64,000 nt of DNA from Pseudomonadota bacterium (GTDB lineage: Bacteria > Pseudomonadota > Gammaproteobacteria > Burkholderiales > Gallionellaceae). Below are positions 1-12,438 of this stretch, one piece after another; the stretch's first letter is position 1; the number at the start of each line of letters is the position of its first letter. The DNA lies in contig JAJXVB010000006.1 of the NCBI GenBank assembly GCA_021782365.1, forward strand, positions 62,001 through 126,000, in the 5' to 3' direction. The position numbers were made by a program, and so were the translations under genes. The notes under the pieces are model-generated. The model made no database searches and was not told the DNA's origin. It was given only the letters and a program-made list of their open reading frames with translations.

Positions 1-1
1 C

Positions 2-835
2 ATCGCGATCAACACGGCCGCGATCCCCAAGGATCTTCTCGAGTCGGAACTTTTCGGGCACGAACGAGGCGCCTTCACAGGGGCTGCGGCCACAAGGCAT
101 GGCAGGTTCGAACAGGCGGAAGGCGGGACACTATTCCTGGACGAGATAGGCGACATGCCACCAGAGCTGCAAACGCGACTTTTGCGCGTGCTCTCGGACG
201 GCAACTTCTATCGAGTCGGCGGTCATCAGCCTATCAAGGCGAACGTGCGCATCATCACCGCAACGCACCAGAACCTTGAAGAGCGGGTCAAGTTAGGTCT
301 TTTCCGAGAGGACCTTTTTCACAGGCTTAACGTGATCCGGCTTCGCCTTCCTCCGCTAAGGGAAAGAAGGGAGGACATCCCCCTGCTTGCGAAATATTTC
401 CTTCAGAGGAGCGCACGCGAGCTTTCGGTCGAGCAGAAACAACTGAGCGAGGCGGTCTTGCAGCACTTGAGTTCACTGGATTTTCCAGGCAATGTCCGCC
501 AGCTCGAGAACCTTTGCCACTGGCTGACCGTGATGACCCCGTCGCAGGTCGTCGAGATTGCGGACCTTCCGCCTGAATGGCGCAATATCGAAAGCGCGGA
601 AACGAATCAGGGGGACTGGAGCAAGCTGCTTGCAAATCAGGTCGAGGCCGCATTGCAGCGCGGAGACGAGGGGGTCATGGACAGCCTGCTCGCGCAGTTC
701 GAACGCACGCTTATCCTGCAAGCCCTGCATCACACCCATGGGCGGCGCATCGAAGCCGCCACCCTGCTTGGCATCGGAAGAAACACCCTCACTCGCAAGG
801 TACACGAACTGGGGCTGGATGACGAAGAGGCATAG
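2..835 (+). CDS. ntrC: Nitrogen regulation response regulator NtrC (3' part)
   Basis: The gene enters from the left edge with 277 codons visible. NtrC is the enhancer-binding activator of sigma-54 promoters under nitrogen limitation. The visible part holds the sigma-54 contact loop GAFTGA (bases 68-85), the Walker B region [11 protein letters not shown], the arginine-finger region [12 protein letters not shown], and a C-terminal Fis-type helix-turn-helix ([20 protein letters not shown]). The wording of the AAA+ domain ([16 protein letters not shown]) matches NtrC better than other sigma-54 activators. The receiver domain and Walker A lie outside the window. A matching NtrC-type enhancer and sigma-54 promoter occur ahead of torF-glnK-amtB at 15174-15298. 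It converges on mpl with only three bases between the stop codons. Confidence 0.88.
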   Translation: MAINTAAIPKDLLESELFGHERGAFTGAAATRHGRFEQAEGGTLFLDEIGDMPPELQTRLLRVLSDGNFYRVGGHQPIKANVRIITATHQNLEERVKLGLFREDLFHRLNVIRLRLPPLRERREDIPLLAKYFLQRSARELSVEQKQLSEAVLQHLSSLDFPGNVRQLENLCHWLTVMTPSQVVEIADLPPEWRNIESAETNQGDWSKLLANQVEAALQRGDEGVMDSLLAQFERTLILQALHHTHGRRIEAATLLGIGRNTLTRKVHELGLDDEEA

Positions 836-838
836 GCC

Positions 839-2176
839 TCAGCCCTTGAGCCTCCCGATCAGCTTCTCGTGTATCCCGCCGAATCCGCCGTTGCTCATCA
901 CGAGGATGTGGTCCCCAGGCCTCGCGAATCCCGAAATCGCTTCAACCAGCGCATCGAGATCGCCTTCGACTTCAACCCTGCTTCCCAGAGGAGACAGCGC
1001 CTCCTTCGCGTCCCAGCCGAGATTTCCCGAATAGCAGAAGACCCGGTCGGCATCCTTCAGGCTGTCCGGCAGCGCGGCCTTCATCACGCCAAGCTTCATG
1101 GTATTTGAACGGGGTTCCAGCACCGCCAGGATGCGCGCATTGCCCACCTTCTTTCGCAGTCCTGCCAGAGTGGTTTCGATCGCCGTGGGGTGGTGCGCAA
1201 AGTCGTCATAAACCGTAATACCGTTTACGCTTCCGCGAACCTCCATGCGCCGCTTCACGTTCCTGAAAAGCGTCAATGCCTCTATTCCCTGCGATACGGG
1301 GACGCCCGCATGGCGAGCGGCGGCGAGCGCGGCGAGCGCATTCATGCGGTTGTGCTCCCCGAGAAGATCCCAGTGCAGCGTTCCCTGAATATTGCCGCTC
1401 AATGCAATGCGGTTTTCGTCGTCGACACTCCATCCTTCAGGATTGCCGAACGTCTCCACAGTCGTCCAGCAGCCGCGATTCAGCACGCGCTGCAGCGATT
1501 CTTCGCGGCCATTGCAGACTATCAGCCCGTTTCCCGGCACGGTGCGCACCAGGTGATGAAACTGCGTCTCGATGGCGGCAAGGTCGGAAAAGATGTCCGC
1601 ATGATCGAACTCCAGGTTGTTGAGTATCGCGGTGCGCGGGCGGTAGTGCACGAACTTTGAGCGCTTGTCGAAAAAGGCCGTATCGTATTCATCGGCCTCG
1701 ATCACGAAAAACGGCGAGTCGCTGATGCGCGCGGAAATCCCGAAGTTCTGCGGCACGCCGCCGATCAGGAAACCGGGATTCAAACCCGCATGCTCGAGTA
1801 TCCAGGCAAGCATGGACGAGGTCGTCGTCTTGCCGTGCGTGCCCGCCACGCCCAGCACCCAGCGTTCGCGCAGCAGCGTTTCGGACAGCCATTGCGGCCC
1901 CGAGACATAGGGGAGATTGCGGTTCAAGATCTCCTCCATCAGCGGATTTCCGCGCGCAACCACATTGCCTATGACGTAAATGTCGGGTTCAAGCGCGAGC
2001 TGTTCCAGGCCGAAACCTGAAATGAGTTCTATGCCCTGCTCCTCTAGCTGTGTGCTCATCGGAGGATAGACATTGGCATCGCATCCTGTTACGCGATAGC
2101 CGGACTGCTTCGCGATGACGGCGATGCCGCCCATGAAGGTGCCGCATATGCCGAGAATATGTATGTGTTTGTTCAT
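839..2176 (-). CDS. mpl: UDP-N-acetylmuramate:L-Ala-gamma-D-Glu-meso-Dap ligase
   Basis: A 445-residue Mur-ligase-family enzyme of peptidoglycan recycling. It joins the tripeptide released from old murein back to UDP-MurNAc in the cytoplasm. The N-terminus has the Rossmann-like MurC/Mpl fold (HILGICGTFMGGIA), followed by the ATP-binding P-loop GVAGTHGKTTTSSML near residue 110, the metal/carbamyl-Lys region EADEYDTAFFDKRSKF, and the C-terminal DDFAHHPTAI motif. Length fits Mpl (about 450) and the early GTFMGG separates it from MurC. It is the last gene of a leftward run that starts at porC, three bases after the DUF486 gene, so it may be co-transcribed with the oxidoreductase genes although the functions are unrelated. 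Confidence 0.93.
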   Translation of the reverse strand: MNKHIHILGICGTFMGGIAVIAKQSGYRVTGCDANVYPPMSTQLEEQGIELISGFGLEQLALEPDIYVIGNVVARGNPLMEEILNRNLPYVSGPQWLSETLLRERWVLGVAGTHGKTTTSSMLAWILEHAGLNPGFLIGGVPQNFGISARISDSPFFVIEADEYDTAFFDKRSKFVHYRPRTAILNNLEFDHADIFSDLAAIETQFHHLVRTVPGNGLIVCNGREESLQRVLNRGCWTTVETFGNPEGWSVDDENRIALSGNIQGTLHWDLLGEHNRMNALAALAAARHAGVPVSQGIEALTLFRNVKRRMEVRGSVNGITVYDDFAHHPTAIETTLAGLRKKVGNARILAVLEPRSNTMKLGVMKAALPDSLKDADRVFCYSGNLGWDAKEALSPLGSRVEVEGDLDALVEAISGFARPGDHILVMSNGGFGGIHEKLIGRLKG

Positions 2177-2179
2177 CGA

Positions 2180-2533
2180 TCAGGTTCTGAAAATGAAGTA
2201 CACCGCGCCCATCATGCAAAGGCCGGCATAGAGGTAATCCCATTTCATGGGCTGGTTCATGTAAATGATGGAGAATGGGACGAACACGGAAAGCGTGATG
2301 ACTTCCTGCAGTATCTTGAGTTGCCCGAGATTCAAATGGGTGTAACCGATGCGGTTCGCCGGGACCTGGATCAGGTATTCGAAAAGCGCGATTCCCCAGC
2401 TTGCCAGGGCTGCGATGTACCAGGGGGATGACGCCATGTTTTTCAGATGCCCGTACCATGCAAATGTCATGAACAGATTGGAGACGGCGAGCATCAGGAC
2501 CGTCACCAGAAGCGGCTGCGATATCATTCCCAT
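2180..2533 (-). CDS. DMT/DUF486 family small membrane protein
   Basis: A 117-residue protein with four predicted membrane helices, matching the DUF486 family of the drug/metabolite transporter superfamily. Family features are an N-terminal helix with the motif FMTFAWYGHLK, a second helix ending in PANRIGY, and a C-terminal helix (YAGLCMMGAVYFIFR). I chose the ATG at 2533, whose A is shared with the TGA stop of the upstream gene. A TTG one codon earlier would also read. Small DMT proteins of this size usually work as dimers, but no substrate is established for DUF486. The tight spacing on both sides implies translation coupled to the flavoprotein upstream. Confidence 0.8.
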   Translation of the reverse strand: MGMISQPLLVTVLMLAVSNLFMTFAWYGHLKNMASSPWYIAALASWGIALFEYLIQVPANRIGYTHLNLGQLKILQEVITLSVFVPFSIIYMNQPMKWDYLYAGLCMMGAVYFIFRT

Positions 2534-4152
2534 CAAATTTCCTCAGGCACCATCTTGATTGCGCCGCATGGGCATTCCGCCGCACATAGCCCGCATCCCT
2601 TGCAATAGTCGTAATTGAACTTGAAGCGCTTGCCCGGTCCCAGCTTGATCACCGCATTGTCGGGGCACACGCCATAGCAATTATCGCATTCGAAGCAGTT
2701 TCCGCAAGACATGCAGCGCCTCGCCTCGAAAAGCGCATTGCTTTCGTTCAGGCCTCCCTGGACTTCGTCGAAACTGGTCTGGCGGCGGATGATGTCCAGC
2801 ATGGGGCGGACTGTCTTGTCGGCATCTGAATAATACCAGGTGTTCAGCTTGCCGAAATCCGCGAGCTCGTGCTTCGAATGCGGCTCATAGGCAGCGCCGC
2901 GCAGATAGGCGTCGATGTGGCGCGCAGCCTTCTTCCCATGCCCCGCCGCCACGGTGACGCTGCGCTCGGACATCACCATGTCGCCTCCCGCGAAGAGGCC
3001 GGGGAAACCCGTCATCATGTTGCCGGACACCTGAACCGTTCCGTTCCTGATCTCGAGATTGGGCACGCCTTCAAGCAGCGTAAGGTCGACATCCTGCCCC
3101 AGGGCCAACACCAGCGTGTCCGCTTCCATCTTCTCGAACTCTCCTGTCGGCTGCGGCATGCCCTTGTCGTCCAGCACCATCTTCTCGACGGTGAGCTGCC
3201 CTTCATCGGCCTGCCTGATCGCGGATAGCCACTTGATCATCACGCCTTCCTGCAGCGCCTCCTCGACTTCGAAATCATGTGCAGGCATTTTCTCGCGGGT
3301 GCGCCGATACACGATGATCGCGTCCGTCGCCCCAAGGCGCCTTGCGGTGCGCGCAACGTCTATCGCCGTATTGCCTCCTCCATAAACCACCACGCGGCGG
3401 CCCAGCATCGGCCTTTCCTCGCCTTCCATCGAATGCAGCAAGGACACCGCATCGACGACATGAGCCGCATCCCCAGCCGGTATGAAGGCGCGCTTCGCGA
3501 TATGCGCGCCGACTGCGAGAAAGGCCGCATCGAAGCCCTGCATGCTTGCCGAGATGTTTTCAACCCTGGAATTCAGCCTGAGCCTTACGCCAAGATCCAG
3601 GATGCGCTTCACTTCTGCATCCAGCACATCGCGAGGGAGACGATACTTTGGGATGCCAAAGCGCATCATGCCGCCCGCCATCGGACCCGCTTCCTGTATT
3701 TCGACCCCGTGCCCCATGCGCGCAAGATGATAGGCCGCAGACAATCCAGAAGGTCCCGCGCCCACGATCAGGACTTTCTTCCCGGAGGAATCCGGAGGCT
3801 CGGAAAATTTCCAGCCTCTTCTGATCGCCTCGTCGCCAAGGAAACGTTCGACCGAATTGATGCCAACGGGGCTGTCCAGTTTCCCTCGATTGCATTGGTC
3901 TTCGCACGGGTGATAGCACACCCTTCCCATCACGGCAGGAAAGGGGTTCTCTTCCACGAGCATGCGCCACGCCTGTTCATAGTCTCCCGATTCCGCGTGA
4001 TAAAGCCAGCCCTGTATGTTCTCTCCTGCCGGGCAGGCGTTGTTGCAGGGCGGCAGGCGATCGAGATATACCGGGCGCTCCGTGCGCCAGGTGCCGGTCA
4101 GGTTGGAAAGGGAGGTTCCCGGCTTCAGGGTGATCGCAAAGGGTTTGATCAT
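2533..4152 (-). CDS. GltD-like NAD(P)H:acceptor flavoprotein fused to a 2[4Fe-4S] ferredoxin domain
   Basis: A 539-residue iron-sulfur flavoprotein. In order: an N-terminal cysteine-rich [4Fe-4S] domain as in glutamate synthase small subunit (CNNACPAGENI, CYHPCEDQC; residues about 36-95), an FAD-binding Rossmann motif (VLIVGAGPSGLSAAYHLARM, near 127), an NAD(P)-binding motif (VVVYGGGNTAIDVARTARRL, near 254), and a C-terminal bacterial ferredoxin domain with two clusters (CMSCGNCFECDNCYGVCP and CKGCGLCAAECP). Its start overlaps the porB stop by four bases (ATGA). Pyruvate:ferredoxin oxidoreductases need a ferredoxin-like delta subunit. None is separately encoded here, so the C-terminal domain probably fills that role and passes electrons between the POR core and NAD(P)(H). 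That coupling is inference. Confidence 0.82.
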   Translation of the reverse strand: MIKPFAITLKPGTSLSNLTGTWRTERPVYLDRLPPCNNACPAGENIQGWLYHAESGDYEQAWRMLVEENPFPAVMGRVCYHPCEDQCNRGKLDSPVGINSVERFLGDEAIRRGWKFSEPPDSSGKKVLIVGAGPSGLSAAYHLARMGHGVEIQEAGPMAGGMMRFGIPKYRLPRDVLDAEVKRILDLGVRLRLNSRVENISASMQGFDAAFLAVGAHIAKRAFIPAGDAAHVVDAVSLLHSMEGEERPMLGRRVVVYGGGNTAIDVARTARRLGATDAIIVYRRTREKMPAHDFEVEEALQEGVMIKWLSAIRQADEGQLTVEKMVLDDKGMPQPTGEFEKMEADTLVLALGQDVDLTLLEGVPNLEIRNGTVQVSGNMMTGFPGLFAGGDMVMSERSVTVAAGHGKKAARHIDAYLRGAAYEPHSKHELADFGKLNTWYYSDADKTVRPMLDIIRRQTSFDEVQGGLNESNALFEARRCMSCGNCFECDNCYGVCPDNAVIKLGPGKRFKFNYDYCKGCGLCAAECPCGAIKMVPEEI

Positions 4153-5153
4153 GCCGCCTCCTCTTCATCCAGCAGACCGTATTTCCGGATATTGCGATCC
4201 GCGATCTCCTGGATGCGGATCACCATTTCGGGATGGGGATGGCTGCCGAAAAGATGCGCGAAGCGCTTCTGCGGCATCAGATATTCTTCCACTCGCACCT
4301 TGCGGCGTATCTTGAGCACGCTCCTGACTTCCCCATGCTCCGCCTCAAATACCGGGAAGAGGCCTGACTCCTTCGCAAGGCGCGCGATGCGTATGGTGTC
4401 GTGGGATGCCGTTCCCCATCCCAAAGGGCAAGGCACGAAGAGATGGATGTAGCGCGCGCCCCTCATCCTCATCGCGCGCCTGACCTTGTATTCAAGGTCG
4501 CGCAGGTCCGCGACCGTTGCCGTGGCCACATACGGAATGCCGTGGGCCATCGCGATTTCAGGAAGATTCTTTCCCTGTCCGAATGGATTGCCGGGCTCCG
4601 GCCCCACCGGCATGGTGGTCGCGGTGCGCGCGGCAGGAGGGGTCGCACTCGAGCGCTGGACGCCCGTGTTCATGTAGGCCTGGTTGTCGTAGCAGATGTA
4701 CAGCACGTCGTCGTTGCGCTCGAACATGCCCGAGAGACAGCCAAAGCCTATGTCCGTCGTTCCCCCGTCGCCTCCCTGCGCGACCACCCTCACATCCGTC
4801 TTTCCCTTCACCTTCATCGCGGCAGCGATCCCTGTCGCGACAGCGGGCGCGTTGCCGAACACGGAGTGTATCCAGGGCACCTGCCATGAAGACTCCGGAT
4901 AGGGTGTCGAGAACACTTCGAGGCAACCCGTTGCATTCACGGCGATCAGCCGGTTATGGCTCTCGGCCATCGCCGCATCGATCGCATAGCGCGCGCCCAG
5001 CGCCTCTCCGCATCCCTGGCACGCCCTGTGTCCGGAGTTGATCGAATTGCTGCGCGACTCTGCTGCCTGCACGCTGCGCTGATCGGGGGACAGGAGGCGG
5101 TTGCCGACGGTATAGGTGCCTGTCTGGTAGAACTTGATTGGTTGAAATCCCAT
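4149..5153 (-). CDS. porB: 2-oxoacid:ferredoxin oxidoreductase, beta (TPP) subunit
   Basis: A 334-residue beta subunit that binds thiamine pyrophosphate and a [4Fe-4S] cluster. The TPP/Mg motif is GDGGTTDIGFGCLSGMFERN, followed by YICYDNQAYMNTGVQRS, and the cluster cysteines begin with RACQGCGEAL. The SATPPAARTATTMP stretch is typical of pyruvate-type PorB. The start follows a strong GAGGAG ribosome-binding site about seven bases upstream. It lies nine bases after the porA stop and overlaps the flavoprotein gene downstream. Pyruvate is the likeliest substrate by resemblance, but 2-oxoisovalerate or another 2-oxoacid cannot be excluded from sequence. Confidence 0.88.
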   Translation of the reverse strand: MGFQPIKFYQTGTYTVGNRLLSPDQRSVQAAESRSNSINSGHRACQGCGEALGARYAIDAAMAESHNRLIAVNATGCLEVFSTPYPESSWQVPWIHSVFGNAPAVATGIAAAMKVKGKTDVRVVAQGGDGGTTDIGFGCLSGMFERNDDVLYICYDNQAYMNTGVQRSSATPPAARTATTMPVGPEPGNPFGQGKNLPEIAMAHGIPYVATATVADLRDLEYKVRRAMRMRGARYIHLFVPCPLGWGTASHDTIRIARLAKESGLFPVFEAEHGEVRSVLKIRRKVRVEEYLMPQKRFAHLFGSHPHPEMVIRIQEIADRNIRKYGLLDEEEAA

Positions 5154-5162
5154 GGCATCTCC

Positions 5163-6416
5163 TCAACCAAATTTTGCCGACACGATGCCCTTGTCATGCA
5201 ATATGTTCTCGGCGACCGGGCCCGAGCGGCGCGTCTGGCGCTCCCTTTCCTGCTGCCTGTTGACGGCCTCCCAGTCAAGATCGAGGAAGGTCACCTGCGG
5301 CAACTCATCCTTTTCCGCCTGACTGAAAAGCTGGTGCAGCTGGGCCTTGAAGATCGGCCGCCCGCCCAGCCCCGCGATCGCGGTATATCCCCTGAGCCCC
5401 GCTCCCGTGACCGCCATGCGCACATCTGTCGCGACGATCCCTCCCATGCCGACCGCAAGGCTTTTTTCAAGCACGAGAAAACGCTTGCAATGTTGAAGCG
5501 CGCCTCTCACCTGTTCGAGCGGAAAGGGGCGATAGCTGACGATGGTCAGCACGCCTATGCGATGCCCTTCATCGCGCATCTCGTCCACCACGTCCTTGAT
5601 CGTGCCGATCACCGAGCCCATCGCGACGATCACGGTCTCGGCGTCTTCCATCCTGTAGGTGCGCACCAGTCCCCCGCTTTCGCGGCCAAAAGCGCTTCTG
5701 AATTCGGAGGCGAGCTGCGGTATTCTCTCGATCGCCTGCATCTGCTTGGCATGCGCGAGATACTTCACCTCCATGAAGGCCTCCGGCCCCACCATCGCGC
5801 CAATGCTGATGGGTTCCGAAGGGTCCAGCACCTGGCGCGGCTCGAAGGAAGGAAGATAAGCGTCGACCTCTTCCTGGGACGGGATGTCGACGCGCTCGAA
5901 GGCGTGAGTGAGAATGTAGCCATCCATGCACACCATGATGGGCATCGAAAGCTCTTCCGCGAGGCGGAATGCCTGTATGTGCAGGTCGACCGCCTCCTGG
6001 TTGTTTTCCGCGAACAGCTGCATCCAGCCCGAGTCCCTTTGAGAAAGGGAATCCGAATGGTCGTTCCAGATGTTGATGGGCGCGCCGATTGCGCGGTTCG
6101 CGACCGTCATCACGATGGGGAGGCCCAGCCCCGCAGCGTTGTAAACCGCTTCCGTCATGAACAGCAGTCCCTGCGATGCGGTCGCGGTATAGGCTCGCGC
6201 GCCGGCGGCCGACGCGCCGATGGAAACCGACATCGCCGCGAATTCGCTTTCCACGTTGATGTATTCGCAGGGAGCAAGCCTTTCGGATTTGACCATCTCA
6301 CCCAGCGCCTCGACGATGTGCGTCTGCGGTGAAATGGGGTAAGCGCAGATCACCTCCGGACGGCATAGGGCGACTGCCTCGGCGACCGCCTTCGAACCCT
6401 CTATCTGCTTGAGCAT
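5163..6416 (-). CDS. porA: 2-oxoacid:ferredoxin oxidoreductase, alpha subunit
   Basis: A 417-residue alpha subunit with the POR motif YPISPQTHIVEALGEMV, the region EYINVESEFAAMSVSIGASA, and the conserved block NRAIGAPINIWNDHSDSLSQ that is characteristic of pyruvate-type enzymes. With porB and porC it forms the enzyme that interconverts pyruvate plus CoA with acetyl-CoA plus CO2, exchanging electrons with ferredoxin. Its first 16 bases overlap the end of porC, so the two are translationally coupled. Oxygen-sensitive enzymes of this class are expected in micro-oxic or anaerobic metabolism. The direction of the reaction here (pyruvate synthesis or oxidation) is not visible. Confidence 0.9.
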   Translation of the reverse strand: MLKQIEGSKAVAEAVALCRPEVICAYPISPQTHIVEALGEMVKSERLAPCEYINVESEFAAMSVSIGASAAGARAYTATASQGLLFMTEAVYNAAGLGLPIVMTVANRAIGAPINIWNDHSDSLSQRDSGWMQLFAENNQEAVDLHIQAFRLAEELSMPIMVCMDGYILTHAFERVDIPSQEEVDAYLPSFEPRQVLDPSEPISIGAMVGPEAFMEVKYLAHAKQMQAIERIPQLASEFRSAFGRESGGLVRTYRMEDAETVIVAMGSVIGTIKDVVDEMRDEGHRIGVLTIVSYRPFPLEQVRGALQHCKRFLVLEKSLAVGMGGIVATDVRMAVTGAGLRGYTAIAGLGGRPIFKAQLHQLFSQAEKDELPQVTFLDLDWEAVNRQQERERQTRRSGPVAENILHDKGIVSAKFG

Positions 6417-6976
6417 GATGCCTCCTTCACCAGATCATAGGCTTCCTTTGCGGCCGAAACGTTGCCGCTTGCCACCTGCCCCTTAAACCTTGCATTGATC
6501 GCACCGATCACCGATTCTAGCCTGATGATGCCCGATAGCGCTGCGAATCCCGCAAGCAAGGGTATGTTGGGAATGGGTCGCCCGATATGCCTGATTCCGA
6601 TCTCCGTGGCTGGCAATGAAAAGAAGCGCCCTTTTCCATGCACATCGGCGAATTCCTCGAGACCCAGCTCTTCGAGCCTGTGCTGGGAATTGAGCAGGAC
6701 GTAGCCTTCAGGCTTGAGTCCTGCGAAAACCGCGACCTGGTGAAGCAGCGTGGGATCCTGGATGATCACCGCATCCGCTTCCACGATGGGTTCACGAGAC
6801 CTGATCTCGCGATCCGATATGCGGCAGAAGGCGACCACGGGCGCGCCGGTGCGCTCCGAGCCGAAGCTCGGGAAGGCTTGCGCATGGCGCCCTTCCTCGA
6901 AGGCCGCGATGGAAAGCATCTCGGCCGCAGTCACCACGCCCTGCCCGCCGCGACCATGAACCCGCACCTGGAACAT
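6401..6976 (-). CDS. porC: 2-oxoacid:ferredoxin oxidoreductase, gamma subunit
   Basis: A 191-residue gamma subunit with the family signature VRVHGRGGQGVVTAAEMLS at the N-terminus, then QAFPSFGSERTGAPVVAF and the C-terminal RPIPNIPLLAGFAALSG. It is the first gene of the leftward por operon. The ATG at 6976 has a GGGAGG ribosome-binding site five bases upstream. The order gamma-alpha-beta-flavoprotein, with gamma and delta functions in separate polypeptides, is that of bacterial split POR enzymes. A GC-rich hairpin at 7001-7021 separates it from the FKBP genes upstream. Confidence 0.9.
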   Translation of the reverse strand: MFQVRVHGRGGQGVVTAAEMLSIAAFEEGRHAQAFPSFGSERTGAPVVAFCRISDREIRSREPIVEADAVIIQDPTLLHQVAVFAGLKPEGYVLLNSQHRLEELGLEEFADVHGKGRFFSLPATEIGIRHIGRPIPNIPLLAGFAALSGIIRLESVIGAINARFKGQVASGNVSAAKEAYDLVKEASCSSR

Positions 6977-7000
6977 GCATCCTCCCCGCTGCAGAATCTG

Positions 7001-7021
7001 GGGCGCGCATGAAGCGCGCCC
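7001..7021 (-). terminator. GC-rich hairpin between FKBP and por units
   Basis: An 8-bp perfect stem (GGGCGCGC / GCGCGCCC) with the 5-base loop ATGAA lies 7 bases beyond the FKBP stop at 7028 and 24 bases ahead of the porC start. No T-run follows on the minus strand, so it may attenuate or terminate only weakly. It probably marks the end of the FKBP transcript. Confidence 0.45.
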
Positions 7022-7027
7022 GGGAGG

Positions 7028-7486
7028 CTAGTTTACACCCAACAGCTCCACGTCGAACACCAACGTCGCATTGGGCGGAATCACGCCGCCTGCACCGCTC
7101 GCGCCATAGCCCATGTCTGGCGGGATGATCAGCGTGCGCATGCCGCCCACCTTCATGCCGACGACGCCGACGTCCCAGCCCTTGATCACATGGCCTGCAC
7201 CCAGAGGAAATTCGAAAGGCTCTCCGCGATCGCGCGAACTGTCGAATTTCGCCCCCTTGTGGTCTGGCGCTTTTGCGTCATACAGCCAGCCGGTGTAGTG
7301 AACCTTCACGTTGTGCCCGGGTGTGGCTTCGGCGCCGGTTCCGAGTTTCACGTCCGTCTTGATCAGTTCGACCACATCGCTCTTCTCGATTTTCTCTGCA
7401 GGTGCGGAGGCCTGCCTGGAACAGGCGGCGGTTGAAAAAACGGCAAGCGCCGCCACCAGCGGAAAAATAATAATACGGTTTTTCAT
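7028..7486 (-). CDS. Exported FKBP-type peptidyl-prolyl cis-trans isomerase (possible lipoprotein)
   Basis: A 152-residue protein with an N-terminal signal peptide ([25 protein letters not shown]) and one FKBP domain of about 110 residues. The Cys of TAAC is a possible lipidation site, though Thr at position -3 is a poor lipobox residue. FKBP markers are [42 protein letters not shown] and [20 protein letters not shown]. It would assist proline isomerisation in folding of exported proteins in the periplasm. The domain is strikingly close to those in the neighbouring double-domain gene and ends with the same VELLGVN, which indicates local duplication. Confidence 0.85.
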   Translation of the reverse strand: MKNRIIIFPLVAALAVFSTAACSRQASAPAEKIEKSDVVELIKTDVKLGTGAEATPGHNVKVHYTGWLYDAKAPDHKGAKFDSSRDRGEPFEFPLGAGHVIKGWDVGVVGMKVGGMRTLIIPPDMGYGASGAGGVIPPNATLVFDVELLGVN

Positions 7487-7533
7487 GCGATCTCCTCTCT
7501 TGATTCTTCTAACGGCATTGAGCCAGTGATCGT

Positions 7534-8229
7534 TCAGTTTACACCCAGGAGTTCAACCTCGAACAGAAGCGTCGCATTCGGCGGAATCACGCCACCAGCG
7601 CCCCGCCTGCCATAGCCCATCTCCGGCGGGATCACCAGCGTGCGGCATCCGCCCACCTTCATTCCCTGCACGCCGATGTCCCAGCCGCTGATAACCTGTC
7701 CCATGCCCAACGGGAAATCGAAGGGCTCGTCGCGGTCGCGAGAGCTGTCGAACTTCGTTCCCTTGTTCTCAGGCGCATTCTTGTCGAAGAGCCAGCCTGT
7801 GTAATGCACCGTCACATGTTGCCCTTCCTTTGCCTCATCGCCTTCGCCCAGCCTGGTGTCGATGCACTCGGTGCGGATCACCTTCAGGAGCTTCACGTCG
7901 AACACCAGCGTCGCATTGGGAGGGATCACGCCGCCCGCACCGCGCGGGCCATAGCCCATCTCGGACGGGATGATGAGCGTGCGTTGCCCACCTTCCTTCA
8001 TGCCGGCCACGCCTTCGTCCCAGCCGCGAATCACGCGCCCGCCGCCGAGCGGAAAATCGAAAGGCTCGTTGCGGTCGAGCGAGCTGTCGAATTTCTGCCC
8101 CTTGTTCTCTGGTGCTGCTTCGTCATACAGCCAGCCGGTGTAATGCACGATCACGGTTTGTCCTGCCTGTGCTTCCGCGCCTTCGCCAATTTTGGTATCG
8201 GTTTTGATGAGGGTAGTCATAACTGTCAT
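7534..8229 (-). CDS. Tandem double-domain FKBP peptidyl-prolyl isomerase
   Basis: A 231-residue cytoplasmic protein made of two consecutive FKBP domains, residues about 5-118 and 119-231, with no signal peptide. Each repeats the motifs VHYTGWL(Y/F)[26 protein letters not shown] and [17 protein letters not shown]. Key aromatic and hydrophobic active-site residues appear kept in both copies, so both may be active. The ATG at 8229 overlaps the upstream stop by four bases. A second ATG at 8220 (MTTLIKTD) is also possible. Together with the next gene, three FKBP domains lie in a row. Confidence 0.88.
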   Translation of the reverse strand: MTVMTTLIKTDTKIGEGAEAQAGQTVIVHYTGWLYDEAAPENKGQKFDSSLDRNEPFDFPLGGGRVIRGWDEGVAGMKEGGQRTLIIPSEMGYGPRGAGGVIPPNATLVFDVKLLKVIRTECIDTRLGEGDEAKEGQHVTVHYTGWLFDKNAPENKGTKFDSSRDRDEPFDFPLGMGQVISGWDIGVQGMKVGGCRTLVIPPEMGYGRRGAGGVIPPNATLLFEVELLGVN

Positions 8230-8681
8230 TTTCCTTTGTTTATTGGTGTTGTTTCAGCGGATGCTATACGACGAGCTTCCAGAACTCGTGTGCGAATTTC
8301 GTCTGGTAAGTTAACATGCAAAAACTCAATCTCCGGCGGAAAGCGCCCCGCCTTCCTTTCTTTCTCAAAATGAACTTGCATCGTTTCTTCAGTGAAAATC
8401 ATGAGAAGCTGTGTTGCTCCGACCGCATTCAATAAGTAAAGAGCATCGGCCTTTAATTTCTGAAATTTGGCTGTTGCTGATTTTCCGCTCGCAGTACGCG
8501 CTGAGCTAGTTGAGATCAGCGCAACAATTTCCCCATCTGAACTTACCGCATCAAATGCAAAATCTCCCCCCCATTTGAGCTTTAGCTTCTTTGCTTCAAA
8601 AGCCAAGCCATCAAAACGTGCCGGCAATTCATGAGAGGCTATCCATTTTTCTGCGGCAAGCTGTGCTGAAGTATTCGCCAT
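8226..8681 (-). CDS. Conserved hypothetical protein of unknown function
   Basis: I do not recognise a function for this 151-residue protein. It has no signal peptide or membrane helix. The central part, [20 protein letters not shown] followed by [12 protein letters not shown], then [25 protein letters not shown], alternates strands and helices and recalls nuclease-like folds, but a complete PD-(D/E)xK signature is absent. Its base composition is lower in GC than its neighbours: 163 of 360 bases in 8281-8640 by hand count (45%), against 53-58% in two nearby metH lines. It lies between metH (3 bases) and the FKBP gene (ATGA overlap), so it is translated within that operon. Acquisition by transfer is possible. 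Confidence 0.7.
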   Translation of the reverse strand: MANTSAQLAAEKWIASHELPARFDGLAFEAKKLKLKWGGDFAFDAVSSDGEIVALISTSSARTASGKSATAKFQKLKADALYLLNAVGATQLLMIFTEETMQVHFEKERKAGRFPPEIEFLHVNLPDEIRTRVLEARRIASAETTPINKGK

Positions 8682-8684
8682 AAA

Positions 8685-12395
<3,711 letters not shown>

Positions 12396-12438
12396 CAATT
12401 CATTGCTCAGTGAAATAGTCTGGCATTCTACCACGCGC

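Noticed and set aside
4956..6332. 458-residue plus-strand open frame across porB and porA
   Set aside because: It is antisense to two clear POR subunits, has no recognisable domain, and is rich in His and Arg as expected of shadow frames in GC-rich DNA.
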